DNA of 64,000 nucleotides from Theocolax elegans (GCA_026168455.1 CM047431.1:42496253-42560252), one strand, 5' to 3'. Counted from the first letter of the stretch, positions 23,401 to 35,972 are shown. The notes: generated from the letters alone by a model not told the origin. Made by a program: numbers and translations.

Positions 23401-24600
23401 ATACAACCTTTTCTTCGATTTTCTGGTTTTATCCATTTTTTTTTCCTCTTCTCGTTCGATGCCGCACTTGTTATACGGTATTTAATTTTTTCCGCGTTTC
23501 TTTTTATATATTCCAGCGACGAAATAAAATGGTTATTTTACTTTAATACACTATGTATATGTATATATATAATTTCAGTTTTCATAACTATGAAATTCGA
23601 GGTGGAGTTCTCCTTCGATTTATTATACAGTCGTTTAATTTTTGACTGATGCTTATTAAATTGAGAGGATTTTACGATATTAAAAACACAAATGTGTCAC
23701 GAGGATGAATACATAAATCATGTATATTGTCAAACGTTCGTGTTAGTATAACGTTGTAACAGCGTTTTTGGTCAACCACACCGCTGACCTCATATTTCAC
23801 CAATAATTTCTTTTTTTTCCAGATAGAATTATTCGATACTCGAGCGATACTTATTCTAGTATGATCGTTATGGCATCGACCTATTGAGAAAGTTACGGAT
23901 TAATCAAATATTTCGATAGATAATTAAATGAATACCGTTGGTACTAGAAATTTGATCGTTTGTTAATGTTTTGGGGATAAAAGTAGTTAGTTTAGAAATT
24001 ATAAATACCCACTTTCTACCGAATTTTTAAAAGAACGACTGGTTTGTATACGTTTAAAATTGTTTTAACGTCTACTACGGGTATTGTGCAGAATCTCAAA
24101 AATTTAGTTTTAAGTAAAAAAAACGTAATCTATTTTAAATTATACTGGAATTTTAGTAATGAAGGAAAACTATCTGTTGGAATCAAAATAAAAAGAATTT
24201 AGTTCACTGTTAAAAAAAAATTACAAAAACTATACTTTTTTTTAATAGGAATGTTGTAGAAATTATTTTGTAATTTGTAAATAATTTTGTAAGCTAAGTA
24301 GGCTAGGTATGATTTCTTATGGTGTAATTTTAATATAATTAACTCGACTTTTCGACGTGATATTTTACAATTTCGGCTCAAATTCATGCTAGCGATTCTG
24401 ACTGCGATTCAGCTATCAATAAGTCTTTCTCGTAAACACTTGTTGGTAGTATTGAAAAAAGTTATGTATCAGCAACGAATTGCTATTTTGAATTGGAGGT
24501 CTTGAGAAGTTAGAATTAGAGAATGGTCAATTTTAATATTGTTTATAAACAAAAAAATGAATTTTTGAAAACATCCTGGACATCTGGCCATCAGGCATGT
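23401..24600. other. Anonymous AT-rich stretch
   Basis: No supported feature. Confidence 0.55.
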
Positions 24601-24602
24601 GT

Positions 24603-24997
24603 TTAAGGAGGTAGCATACCCGGTGGGTTACCGACCGAGCAAAAAAAGACAATTATTGCATTTATTTAAAAAAATATGTAATTTTATGCAAAACCCAAAT
24701 ACAGAAGCACTAGGTAATAAAATAATAAGTAATTCTACGAAGTTTCAGGTCAATACGATAAAGACACCCCAAAAAATTTCTGCACCGAAAAATCAGAAAT
24801 AATTGTAATTTTCGGTGCAGAAATTTTTCAGGGTGTCTTTATCGTATTGACCTGAAACTTCGTAGAATTACTTATTATTTTATTACCTAGTGCTTCTGTA
24901 TTTGGGTTTTGCATTAAATTACATATTTTTTTTAATAAATGCAATAATTGTCTTTTTTTGCTCAGTCCGTAACCCACCGGGTTTGCCACCCCCTTAA
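24603..24997. mobile_element. Palindromic TTAA-flanked element, family C, copy 1
   Basis: Nearly the whole element is one hairpin. Left arm 24607-24790 and right arm 24813-24993 are inverted copies with few mismatches, around a short loop near 24800. It is flanked by TTAA on both sides (24603-24606 and 24994-24997). The ends read GGAGGTAGCATACCCGG and, reversed, GGGGGTGGCAAACCCGG. TTAA duplications are the signature of piggyBac-type transposition, so a TTAA-specific non-autonomous element is a reasonable inference. The 67-codon frame at 24599-24802 is an arm artefact. Confidence 0.75.
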
Positions 24998-25790
24998 CAA
25001 TATACCTAAATTTTTCCAGATTGGAATTTTTCAGTTAAAAATGTATATATTTTTTCGTATTAATAATTAATGACCCAAAATTGTTTATTTCATTATTATT
25101 AACATTTATTTTATCCTTAAAAGTGAGAACGTCAGGTCTTCTCTTATGTTTTAAACCATCCGTATGAGTTTTTTTTAAGATTTTTAATTGAATATTTTAG
25201 ATGTAATTTTTTGGTTGAAAAGTGTAAAAGTCTGGGAAAGCTAATTTATCTGTTGTTTATGCGATGTCCATGGCATGTAACAAACGCGATTAAAATAAGT
25301 ACTAATTTATTTTTTTTCATTGATGAAACTTTTATAAAATTCCTTTAATAATTGTCATTTTACACGGAAAGAATTTTCCGATGCGTTTTTTTTTATAAAT
25401 ATTACCGCTATATCAAAGTAAATCTGGGTTAATTTTTTATCGATAACCAAATGATTGAATAAAAATTGTTTCGATTTCCTTCAAAATATTAATGGTTTTG
25501 AAGGTTAAGTTAAAATCTTTCTATGTGTAATTAATCGATTAATAGGGTAATAATGTTAATATTGAATATCATCATAGAAAAAGTATAAAAATTATTGCAA
25601 ATTCCTAAAAAATATTATAAATTTTATCCGTAACGAGTGTTCAAGGTTTACCACGCCGTCACTATAATATTTCCGCAAAAGATTATGATCCTCGCGTAGA
25701 TATTTCAAAAGATAATAATTTTCTTTATTCCATCGAAAAAAAAGTAATAGTACAAGATTCCTGAAGTTTGAAATATTTTATCGAGACTGC
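24998..25790. other. Anonymous AT-rich stretch
   Basis: No supported feature. Confidence 0.55.
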
Positions 25791-26180
25791 CGGTCATTCA
25801 CCGATATATGCACCATAGTCCAGAATTCCCACTCGACGATGAAAGTGACGACGACGACGACGACGACGACGAGTAGAACCCACCAAGAGGGTGAAAAATA
25901 AATGAGAGAGAAGGAGGTGCGGAGGAAGCAAAGAAGGAGAAGCACGAGTATAAGCGGTGCAGTTGGCACAAAGCGACAGGAAATACTCCAACCCTTTGGC
26001 GACGTGTTCGCGCAAGATGCAAAACGACTTTCTTTACCCACCTCCCTTCCAGACGCGCAGCTGTCGGTCCTCTTTTATTCAGACAAGCCCCTTCTCTACT
26101 ACTCTTCCACGATAATCTTTTGTATTCCAAGTGCGTGCGAGACTACAAGGTGCTAATACTTTTCCACCGCTCCGACGATT
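25791..26180. other. GC-richer island with (GAC)n microsatellite
   Basis: A GAC/CGA trinucleotide run at 25847-25872 and an AGAAGGAGAAG-rich block lie in CpG-richer sequence. All five overlapping open frames on both strands cross the repeat and none has a recognisable domain. I call no gene. Confidence 0.4.
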
Positions 26181-27333
26181 AAAGTGCTGGATTCTACTGG
26201 TCTTTCATTAACATGCGACTATTCTCGCTTATATAGTCACTTTTTTCAAACTCTAAACTCTCAGATTGCGCAGATGATACTTTCACGCGTTTAAGAAATT
26301 ACGATTTATTTCGCCTGAAAACACGATCCGGTCATTCGTATTTTTACATTTTGTGTCGCATAATTCTCTTTTTTACAAATTTTCCGAAAACTTCATTTTT
26401 TTTTCTTTTACAAATACCAAAATCAAATTATAAAAATTTACTATTCTTCAATTGTTCGATAATAATGTACATTTGTATGCTATTATCGTTTTTCTTTCAA
26501 TAGGTAACAGGAACACTGGAATACATTTTCAAACCAATTTCTTACGTAACGCAATTTCTTTAACATTTTATACATATAAAAGTATTCATAAGTAACATCT
26601 TTTTGTTATTCATTGATGTATCAGAAATAGTCTTATTTTTAATAATATTGTTATATCAGAGCTTTCAAGTTATTCAAAATGAAATTAAAGTTAAACCTGA
26701 TATAGAAATATCGGTCTTACTGTGTGAGAAATTATATCAATAACCTTAACACTATATAAAACGTAATAATACATCATTTGATTATATTTTTATTTGATAA
26801 ATCTGATAAACACATGTAATCTATCCGCTATTCGCTATGAGACGTCATTTAATCGGTTGCGGTACAAATAGGTATATATTGAGTCTTGGTACGTTTAGTG
26901 TGAAAGTCAATGTATAGATTTACATAATTAAAATTAAGAATTTTTTTTTTAATATTTATGACTTTTTTTGCCAAAATGCAATTTATGTCATGCAACGATA
27001 AAATTCGACGACGTGTAAAATTATGGTAGAATGAGATTTGAGTTTTATAAACATTATAATGTTAAAAATTTTAAATAATTTTGATCGTCACAAAATGTAT
27101 AACAATAAACTAACATTAAATTTTTAATTTTATAATAATGTAGTTTATTTTATTAGCACATATACGTAATAGATGCAAATAATATGATATTTTAATACAA
27201 TGCTAACACTATGAGAAGTAAATTCTATACGTTATAATAAATTGTTCGAATTGACAACTGAAATTGATATTAATTATAAAAATAATGGTCTATATTATCT
27301 CTTATTATAAATAAAAAACGTATGTTATATTAT
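26181..27333. other. Anonymous AT-rich stretch
   Basis: No supported feature. Confidence 0.55.
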
Positions 27334-27676
27334 TGTTACGTGGAATAAATTCCTCGTAACTCCTCTCGTTCTTTCTCATCGACATCGAATCTTTTACATT
27401 CGTTTCCAGTGGAAAAGCATGAGAGGAGAACTACTCCGAGTTGTACCTAAGGAGACCCCCACTTGTTAAAGCGATAACGTTAATGCTGACCCTAGCATTA
27501 ACGTTCATTGCGCAAGCGTCTCGCACGCTTGAGTCACTCAGTCTCGATAGTTCGCTCTGAGGAGACAAGTGTAAGTTGCATAGAGGATCACCCGAGTCCT
27601 AATTTTAATAAAGCACTATCGTTTCGCCATACGTAGTCTCTCATTAATCTCCCGGTACCGATCATCCCACGTAACA
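27334..27676 (+). repeat. Probable solo LTR (about 343 bp)
   Basis: A GC-richer block in AT-rich DNA begins TGTTACGTGG and ends CCACGTAACA, the TG...CA form of an LTR with a 10-bp terminal inversion. Inside, in the plus sense, are CACTCAGTC (an initiator-like TCAGT near 27537) and AATAAA (about 27606), placed as in an LTR read left to right. No internal retroelement sequence adjoins it on either side. I see no clean target duplication. The alternative is a short terminal-inverted-repeat DNA element. Confidence 0.55.
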
Positions 27677-27857
27677 ATATTTAGTATACAATGAAAATAC
27701 ATTTTCGTAATTTAAAATAAAAAAAGTATCATGTTTATTATATCACTGGTTTGAATTAACTCTAATTTACAAACTGGTATTAATATCTTAAATAGTACCT
27801 AACATTACTAGACAACATTGTAATTTTTACTATAACTTTTTTCTCAGTGTAGTACCT

Positions 27858-28215
27858 ACCCTAGTAGAATTCAGAATATAAGAAATAGCTGGGAAATTAA
27901 TAAATAGACAGCGAAAATGGTTAGGTATTGACTCCCGATGAAACGCTTTTTCGCCCATTTCTTGCACATTTATTGGAATGAGCATAACCACCAAACATAA
28001 AGTATTAATTTCTGGGTAATGTTCTAAACAAAATGCGAAGCATGTTGTGAAATTTGATCCCTTGTACCATTTCCGATCGAGTCCGACGATTGTTTGCGTC
28101 GTACAAACACTCATTTTCAAGATATTTTAACTTTTATAAATTAATCACCAAATTGATCCGAAACATTTTTGCAGCCTTGTTCATAGCCTATAATGCGCCA
28201 GGTATCCTGCTTACG
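27858..28215. repeat. Diverged repeat, family D, copy 1
   Basis: Aligns by eye with 29062-29420. Shared blocks include GATGAAACGCTTTTTC/AATGAAACGCTTTTTC, GTGAAATTTGATC, AAGATATTTTAA and GCTTGTTCATAGC/CCTTGTTCATAGC, in the same order and orientation. A 96-codon minus frame (27830-28120) lies across it; copy 2 is broken by stops in that frame, so coding function is not supported. Confidence 0.5.
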
Positions 28216-29061
28216 GAAACTAGTTTTACAACCTTCAAATACTTAGTTCAATCCTAACATTTATAGATTATTCTATAAAATAGCTAGGAAAGGTTAAAAA
28301 AAGCGTGTAAAATATAGATAAATTAAAATAGTAATTAAAATATTTTCATAAAAGAAAATAAAAGAAAAGAAAAAAGTTACATATTTTTTGCATGATATAA
28401 TTAAAGTATGTTTAAATAGATTTTATTTTGTGAATGTATGTTAATTCGTGAGTTTAAAAAAATGTTAATTATTTTTTAATGAAGATGAATATTTTATTCG
28501 ATTGTTTCGAAATTGTGTTCATTTGTTTGCGTTTAATTCTGCTGCGATTATTTTTTTATACAATACGGTTTTTACTAAATATCGCAAACGGTTTTCCAAT
28601 TTTAATTCAATAATTGTAAGGTATCACTAACTTTCAATATTTTTAGTAAACACAAACACTAATAGACATTGTCTGGATAGAGCTTAATAAGGAAAAAAAA
28701 TTTTTATTTCTTAAATTGGAAATATTACATGCAGGTTCATTGTATCAGTGTGTGACCTGTCATGTAAATATTGCTGAATCTTTATAGTTATATTGTAGCA
28801 TATGTTTCGCTAATTATTTTATTTAAATTTTATATTTTATTAATATTTCAATTTACAATATATGCATTATATTAAAACACATAATTACATTATAATGTAT
28901 GTAGTATTTTATCACTATATTCAATATTAGTATTTATGTTCTGTTACAGCATATTTTAATATAAGTAAGAAATTCCTTTTAAAGAATAAATCAGAAGAGA
29001 ATATTACTAATAGTTACATTGACACTACTATTGCAAAATATGAAAAAATTTAATTCAATTT
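28216..29061. other. Anonymous AT-rich stretch
   Basis: No supported feature. Confidence 0.55.
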
Positions 29062-29580
29062 CCCTGGTAGAATTTCAAATATCAAAAATGGGCTTAAAGC
29101 TAAGAAATGGCCAGTGAAATTGGTCAGGTTCTATCTCAAAATGAAACGCTTTTTCACACATTTTTCGTCGACCATTTCTTAAATGGACGTAACCTTCAAA
29201 TATGAAACAGCTTTTCGGGTAATCCTACAGTAAAAAAAACTTAAAGCATGTGTGAAATTTGATCGGTTTTACAATTTGTAATAGATACAGACGCTTATTT
29301 ACGCTATGTAAATAGTACTTTTAAAGATATTTTAATGTTTATCATTTTTCTCTAAAATTGAGCCAAATCATTTTTAGGAGCTTGTTCATAGCTATTATTC
29401 CTAGCTGAAATGGACCATTTTTCTTAGTCTACTTAAAATTCCAAAAGTATTTTTTGATGTTCAGAAAAGGTTTGTAAATTGGAATGAAAACCATGAAATG
29501 AGCAGGAAATGTTCAAAAAAGCGTTTCATCGCTGTACACGACCTGGCCAATCGTCCTAGTTAGTTTATAGATTGACATGA
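29062..29580. repeat. Diverged repeat, family D, copy 2, with inverted ends
   Basis: The first 350 bp match copy 1. The right end, reverse-complemented, resembles the left: GGCCAGGTCGTGTACAGCGATGAAACGC against GGTCAGGTTCTATCTCAAAATGAAACGC. This suggests a terminal-inverted-repeat or foldback element about 0.5 kb long. It is old and has no coding capacity. Confidence 0.45.
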
Positions 29581-30930
29581 GAACGCTACTCAGTAAATGG
29601 CTACAAAATTTTTGTTGATTCCACTAGGGTTGAAGTAGATTGTAATTCTACAGGAGTAAATGATGATTTTTTTTTTCAAAGGTTAAAATTTTGACAGTAA
29701 ATTTTAAGATAATAAGCAGCTGTTCTCTACGTGTCAGATAGCCTTGAATGTTAACTTTTAAGCAACCGTCATCTTGGATTTGTGATTGTTCTAAGTAAAT
29801 GCTCAAAAATAGTATGTGATATTAATAATTGATTATGGAATGAAGATTGATCATGCATTAAGGCACGTGCGGATATGCTGACGGGCTCGAGGTCCACTGC
29901 TTAAATCGAAGACACTTATGTCAACTTCTTTTTTTGTTAAATAACCTATTTAAGTTAAAATTTACACTTAAATATTATTATCATAAAATGCTTTTTGTCA
30001 AATATAAATATTTACTGTTTTTGTTAAATCAATAGACTAATATTATATTTATTCTTCAAGTATTTGTTAATATTTAAAGCCTAAACGAAATAAGAAAAAA
30101 TTAATTTTTCACAAGACCCCATTGCTAGATATGCAAAAAATTAATTTCCCAAAACTAATAAAATAAAAATTTTTCTTTTTTATTGTATTCAAATAAAATA
30201 ATATTTTCTATTGCAGAAACTTTAGAAGAAGATAAAATTTAATAATGAATAAACAAATTAATTAAAATGATTAACGAGTACGTCGTTAAAAAAATGAATT
30301 AATAAGAAAATAAGCAAGTATTAATATAAATATTATTTATAGCTGAAAATTAAGTATGATATCGAATATTTTCTCGAATTATATCCTGCGTACAAAAAAA
30401 AATACTCCGCTCGCTACTTCCTGAATCAACGTAATGTCTGTGATCAGGGTGACCTCCAGGTCATCTAAATATCATCTACATCTGAAAGTCGGAAAGACTG
30501 CATGTCATCCTGGTTGAATATAAAAAACTTATACTTCCTAGAGACGCTATCCAGGTGATCAGGGTGACCGCCAAGTCATTTGGATATCATGTACTGGAAA
30601 CGTTAATGTCATCCTTCACCTCCGTCACCCTCACCCTAAACCTTCACATATGAATGACGAACAGACGCTACTTGAGGAAAGATTTTAATTATAATATATA
30701 GAGATAAAGATTTTTTTATTTCGACGAAAATTTGTGGCGATAAATTTTTGATGAGTTTCTTAATATAATAAAGATTTTTTTTGGTTGACGACGAGAATTT
30801 TTGCCAACGAAATTTTTAAAAAGCTCCTTAATATAATAGACGATGTCTAGGTGTCCCAGAATGACCCCCACGACGTGACATCTTCTACGAATGGCTACAA
30901 AGACCAAATAACTTTACAACTAAAAATACA
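29581..30930. other. Anonymous stretch with short diverged tandem repeats
   Basis: GTGATCAGGGTGACC-like units recur at about 30440-30475 and 30557-30590, each followed by a GTCAT(C/T)T..ATATCAT block. A TTAATATAATA(A/G)A-containing unit repeats at about 30758-30840. No gene was seen. Confidence 0.4.
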
Positions 30931-30938
30931 CCATAGAA

Positions 30939-31210
30939 AAAGACCATACACTGAGAAAAATTTTAGATTAAAAATTACTATAGTTTCTAGTAAAGAAGTC
31001 ACAGACTGACAAACTGAGAAAAATTAGTGTGGTTTACAGTAAAAATTACTATAGATTATAATAAAATTTACTATAATTCTTGTAATATTTACTATAACTT
31101 TTCTATATTTTAATATAAACTATAGTAATTTTTCCCAGTTTGTCAGTCTGTGACTTCTTCACTAGAAACTATAGTAATTTTTAATACAAAATTTCTGTCC
31201 GTGCAGAAAA
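30939..31210. mobile_element. Foldback element, family E (about 270 bp)
   Basis: The left arm carries AAGAAGTCACAGACTGACAAACTG. The right arm carries its reverse complement beginning CAGTTTGTCAGTC. Both have flanking AAAATTACTATAG-type blocks. An 11-bp direct repeat ACACCATAGAA lies just outside each end (30928-30938 and 31211-31221), which looks like a target-site duplication. No coding capacity. Confidence 0.55.
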
Positions 31211-31221
31211 ACACCATAGAA

Positions 31222-31924
31222 GATAAAGAAAGATGTAATAAAACAAATAAAAATCTCCCCACAATTAAGAGGGGACGGATGGATTGACTGACGGAGAAAT
31301 ATGTGGTGTAACTTTAATGTTAAAACCATTATTGGGTTCCTCACATATTTGATACTAAATTTTGTCATTGAAAACATTATTGTTATACCAAACAGTACAT
31401 TTAACTTTTATGCCTAAAGAATATCCGAGTTTATCCGATTTAAAAATACTATGACGGCTTTTTGGCCTCATAGTTCGAACATGATACAATGACACAATGA
31501 ATGATCTAACCCATAATAAATAGTGGTCTTCAATTGAACATTTAATTAAATCTGTAGATCTTTTATGGTGCAAGAACTTCGAGAGCACAAATGCAAAATT
31601 TCTCTTAAGTTTAAAAAGTATATTTACTATATTCAATCCGATAATACTTATCAAACATATTATAGTTCATTAAATTACATTTAAATTAGTATAAATAAAT
31701 ATTGTAATTAAACATAATGAAAGACATAGTATATTTAACAATGTTGCATAAAGCAATAATATATTATAACGGTAACATAATTTTTATTTTATATATCTTT
31801 AAAAATAAATTATTTTAAAATCAATCAATTATATTAAATATTTCTGTATATTAAATTTAACTATAAGCAAATTATAATAAGAAATACAGTTAAATATAAT
31901 TAAGAAGATAAGTCTGTGATAAGA
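31222..31924. other. Anonymous AT-rich stretch
   Basis: Minus frames of 71 and 99 codons are present but show no recognisable domain. No supported gene. Confidence 0.5.
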
Positions 31925-32079
31925 TTGAAAAAGAGCTATTCAATATTAACAATTAATAATTTTTTCATATCAATTGAAAACATTTCTTAATTTACTTAAA
32001 CAAATTATATTATTATTAACTTTTATTAAAATATATTTGGCTAATTTACATGTCAAATAATTATTTTAATTAATTATGA
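31925..32079. repeat. Direct repeat of part of family F
   Basis: About 155 bp resembling 32472-32626, sharing AATTGAAAACATTT, ACAAATTATATTAT and TTAATTAATTATGAG in order. A third copy lies inverted at about 32860-33000. Outlying partial copy or nested duplication next to family F. Confidence 0.5.
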
Positions 32080-32085
32080 GTATAT

Positions 32086-33621
32086 GAGTATATGTCCATC
32101 AAAAAATTGATCGCAATAGATGACCATTCGATTTAATTAGATGTTTATTGCGTTATAAGGTACTCAATTTATGAATAATTACATTTACTTATATTTCGAA
32201 AATAATCATATTGATTATTAATTCGGTGCATACTTTATTTCACTTATAAATGTTGTAATAATGAAAAACGTTGTAAATAACGCGTTCAAAGAAGTTGCTA
32301 ATTATCGGCACATTTTGTTACAGTAATTAAAATATAGCGAAGTATAATGTAACTAAAACAACCTGATTATTTAGTTACTATTATTATTAAATTACTTATA
32401 ATCATATACTTAAATCGATCAATTTTTTTAATATAATACATGTAATTGATTCACGGGAACAAGCCTGGGTTAAAATTGAAAAAAATTATTTAATATTAAC
32501 AATAATTTTTTTATAACAATTGAAAACATTTTTTTAAATTTTAAAACAAATTATATTATTCACTTTTATTTGAAATTTTTTTGGTAAATTCATATGTAAG
32601 ATAATTATGTTAATTAATTATGAGACTCTGTGCTCTGATTTTTTTTCCATAATGGACTCACCACAGGATATCGCAGGAACCACTTCATCGAATAAACTGA
32701 AATTCTAACTGTAACTTTTCAGTATGATTTTAATCCACTTGAATGGAACAGAATTTTAATAAAAGTCTAATGTTTATTTAAAAAAATTATTTAGCTCTTG
32801 TTTACACAATATTTCTCTAAATAACTTGATAAGAATAATTTTTTATATTACAATGTTAACGCAATCTGTTATATTACATATCAACATCTTACATATCTTA
32901 CATATAAGTTGACCAAAAAAATTTCGAATAAAAGTTAATAATAATATAATTTGTTTAAAAAATTAAGAAATGTTTTCAATTGTTATAAAAAAATTAATTT
33001 ATGAACCTGTAATTTCTGATCAGTATATTATTTCAATAAAATAATAATATTTACATAAATCTAAACGTTAAACAATCAATAATTGGTTAGTAAACTTAAC
33101 TAGGAAGTGGTATACGCACTGAAAATTTACTGATCAGAAATTGGTACTTCCCGCTTTTTTTTCTTTTTATAATTATTAGCCTTTATTAACACGTACGGAT
33201 TTGCCTTAACAACTGGGTTTGTGACGATATAGTTTTATTTCAATTTTAACCCAGGCTTGTTCCCGTAAATCAATTACATCTATTATATTTAAAAAATTGA
33301 TCGATTTACATATAACCATATTATAGTAAAAATAACTAAATAATCAGGTTGTTTTACTTACATTATACTTCGCTATATTTTAATTAGAGTAACAAAATGT
33401 TCCGATAACTAGCAACTCCATTGATCACGTTATTTAAAATGTTTTTATTATTATAAAATTTAAGTGAAATGAAGTATGCACGGAATTATCAATCAATATG
33501 ATTATTTTCAAAATATAAATAAATGTAATTATTCATAGATTGAGCACCTTATAACCCGATAAACATATAATTAAATCGAATGGCCATCTATTGCGATCAA
33601 TTTTTTGATGGACATTTACTC
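32086..33621. mobile_element. Large imperfect foldback element, family F (about 1.5 kb)
   Basis: The outer ends are inverted copies: GTCCATCAAAAAATTGATCG (from about 32094) and its complement ending near 33613. The match continues inward through AAATATAGCGAAGTATAATG, AACCTGATTATTTAGTTA and GGGAACAAGCCTGGGTTAAA (about 32455-32475), with their complements at about 33240-33380. The arms are diverged, so it is old. No coding capacity and no recognisable transposase. Confidence 0.6.
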
Positions 33622-34636
33622 TCTTGGAAATCTGAAATTAATACAATGCACGTTCGTATATCGTTTAAAAAGAGATACTGATATATACGGGTATACATTT
33701 AATTATGCGAGAATCTCGTTTTTGTTTACTTTATTTAGCGTTAATTTAATTGTTATAATTGTGCATTCGGTGTAATGACTATATCTTCCTGTACCTCGAC
33801 TGCTATGCATAATAAACGATTTTTCATTAAATTAACTAGTTTATTGTATGCAATCATTATATAAATATACAACCGAATGATTTTAAATATTTTCTTTTAT
33901 TGCATAAATAAATACATAAAAATTATACATAGATGGTAAAGTTTTACTTATACCAATTTGTTGTAAACTTGATCAATTAATGACTCTGAAATTATACCCA
34001 GCAGAAATGTATGGTTTAAATTAAAAGTTTACAAGTATTGGTTTAATAACTGCAGCTAAAATACAATTAATTCGGTTTACATATATAACGGAAAGTTACG
34101 GGTACATACACGTATAAGAAAATAATTATTGTGTACGAGCAATAATAGATAGAACAATGACTATATGCGAATGATCAAATAAAAAGAGGGTAAAAAAAAC
34201 ACGGAGAACACAGATTATTACGAAAATAGTTATTATTTAAATTTGAAGCACACAATTAACGTTTACGTTCGAACGAGATCGCGATTATACATGTATATAT
34301 ATCGATATAGATTTAAAATAGAACCGGCAAATTGATAGAGATAAACTTATATTTGAACTAATACCGCGAGACAGAAATCAAATATGTTATAAAATATGGA
34401 ATTTCAATTTGAAAAATTGTTTTTCAATTCGACCTATATGGTATCATACCTATAGGAATATTCACCTCATGATCAAAAATATAACTTTTGCCATTTCCAC
34501 GAAAACAAATAAATAAAAGACGCGTCTATCTCTCTCTTTCTCTACATGTGTGCATACGCTGGTAAATATATTTATAGTACGTCATAAAAATATAACCGAA
34601 GGAAAACAAACAAAAAGGACGAGCAGTAACTGGTCC
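33622..34636. other. Anonymous AT-rich stretch
   Basis: No supported feature. Confidence 0.55.
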
Positions 34637-34670
34637 GAGAGAGAGAGAGAGAAAGAGAGAGGGAGAGGGG
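34637..34670. repeat. (GA)n microsatellite
   Basis: GAGAGAGAGAGAGAAAGAGAGAGGGAGAG-type run about 60 bp left of the Gypsy element. Confidence 0.8.
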
Positions 34671-34726
34671 GTGACAGGACAAACGACACGTGTATTGCAT
34701 ATAGGTATATGCATACATGCATATAG

Positions 34727-34730
34727 ATTT
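34727..34730. repeat. Gypsy target-site duplication, left copy (ATTT)
   Basis: ATTT directly abuts the LTR TG end and matches 41531-41534. Confidence 0.75.
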
Positions 34731-35323
34731 TGTAAAATTTTATCTCTTTATTATTATAAATGTATGGGTGCAGAGGGGATAATCAAACAAGATGACAATT
34801 ATTAATCTAATTCAGGTTATTGCGCAATTTGTTTATTTATGACTACAATTCGTAATTCTAAAAATAACAACTCATTAGCTATTTACATTTAACACAGAAA
34901 GATTTTAAGCTTTTAGCGAATGGTAAAGATAACATAAGCCTTCCATTGAATACTAGTCTTAATTTTCGATCGAAGTCAAGTACAACTTATCTTTTGTTTA
35001 TGAGGAGGAGAAGTGATGGCTCAATCACTCGGCCCGCAATGACCACCTGCTAGCTCCAAACGTAGACGGATTCAATCGATGTCAGTTGGTTGATGCCTTC
35101 GAGATATTCGGTGTACTCGTTGCCTTGGCCAGTGTTGATCAGGTGTTATTCCTTTGGCGGTCGCCGAGTGAAGAGAGCGAGTTCTCTCTCGTACTTTACT
35201 CGATACCTCGCATTAATATATAATTACAGCGCTAATGTCGCTTTTATATTGTGATGCGCAGTGAGGCTTGACGAGCTGTATGTTAAACAGCGAAGCGCTA
35301 AATATAAACGCAAAATCGCTACA
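34731..35323 (-). repeat. Gypsy 3' LTR
   Basis: 593-bp LTR downstream of pol. On the minus strand it has a TATAAAAG box (35248-35241) and, close to its 3' end, AATAAA (34752-34747), a plausible poly(A) signal. Confidence 0.95.
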
Positions 35324-35326
35324 TAA

Positions 35327-35337
35327 CTACCCCTTTT
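35327..35337 (-). other. Gypsy polypurine tract
   Basis: The minus strand reads AAAAGGGGTAG just upstream of the 3' LTR, the expected place and composition for the plus-strand primer. Confidence 0.6.
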
Positions 35338-35972
35338 GACTGAAGGAAGTACAGACTTCAGGAAAAAAAAAATCCACCAATACCCAATGCAGGCCTACAT
35401 TATTCCACTTATGTACAATATTTACAAAAAATTAACGCTATCTATATTTGATTAAATAATGAATTGCTATTTACATGATTTCTTTATAGAAAGATCGTCT
35501 TGTCATTAATTATGTCAATCATTTTTCTTGTATCAACTACTTTATATTATTTACTTATAATACATGCGCAAACTATCCTAAAAATAGTATAATTTCAATA
35601 AATAACTACACGATTCGCGAATGTGTTAAATATAGACGTCGACGTCAAACGCAATATTACATATTTCTATATTACACCTTAAAAATTATTTTTTTTTTTA
35701 CTATGGTTTATACGCATCTATGGTTTATACGGTTATCATACAATTTATGGTTACGAAATCTACTTCTGTTCGTATGTTTATATATATATTTTTTTTTGTT
35801 TATCTATAACTAGTTTATATTCTTTGTCGTTACAATGCTAATAAAATTTATGATTATTCGATTCGTAATTTCAGTTAATTATGTTATTTCGCATATACAA
35901 TTCTTAACGCGCAATTTATACAACATTTACATTTATTTATTTATTTTTTCTCATAGATAATACAAATGCATC
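35338..35972 (-). other. Gypsy 3' untranslated region
   Basis: About 635 bp of AT-rich sequence between the pol stop and the polypurine tract. No frame of env length or transmembrane character is present. Confidence 0.6.

Noticed and set aside
27830..28120. 96-codon minus frame as a possible host gene
   Set aside because: It lies in repeat family D, and the second copy has stops in the same frame.
30442..30590. Short spaced repeats suggestive of a CRISPR-like array
   Set aside because: Only two diverged units, no regular spacers, and the surrounding genome is eukaryotic.
35338..35972. Possible env gene of an errantivirus-like Gypsy
   Set aside because: The region is AT-rich with no frame of useful length and no signal or transmembrane pattern.
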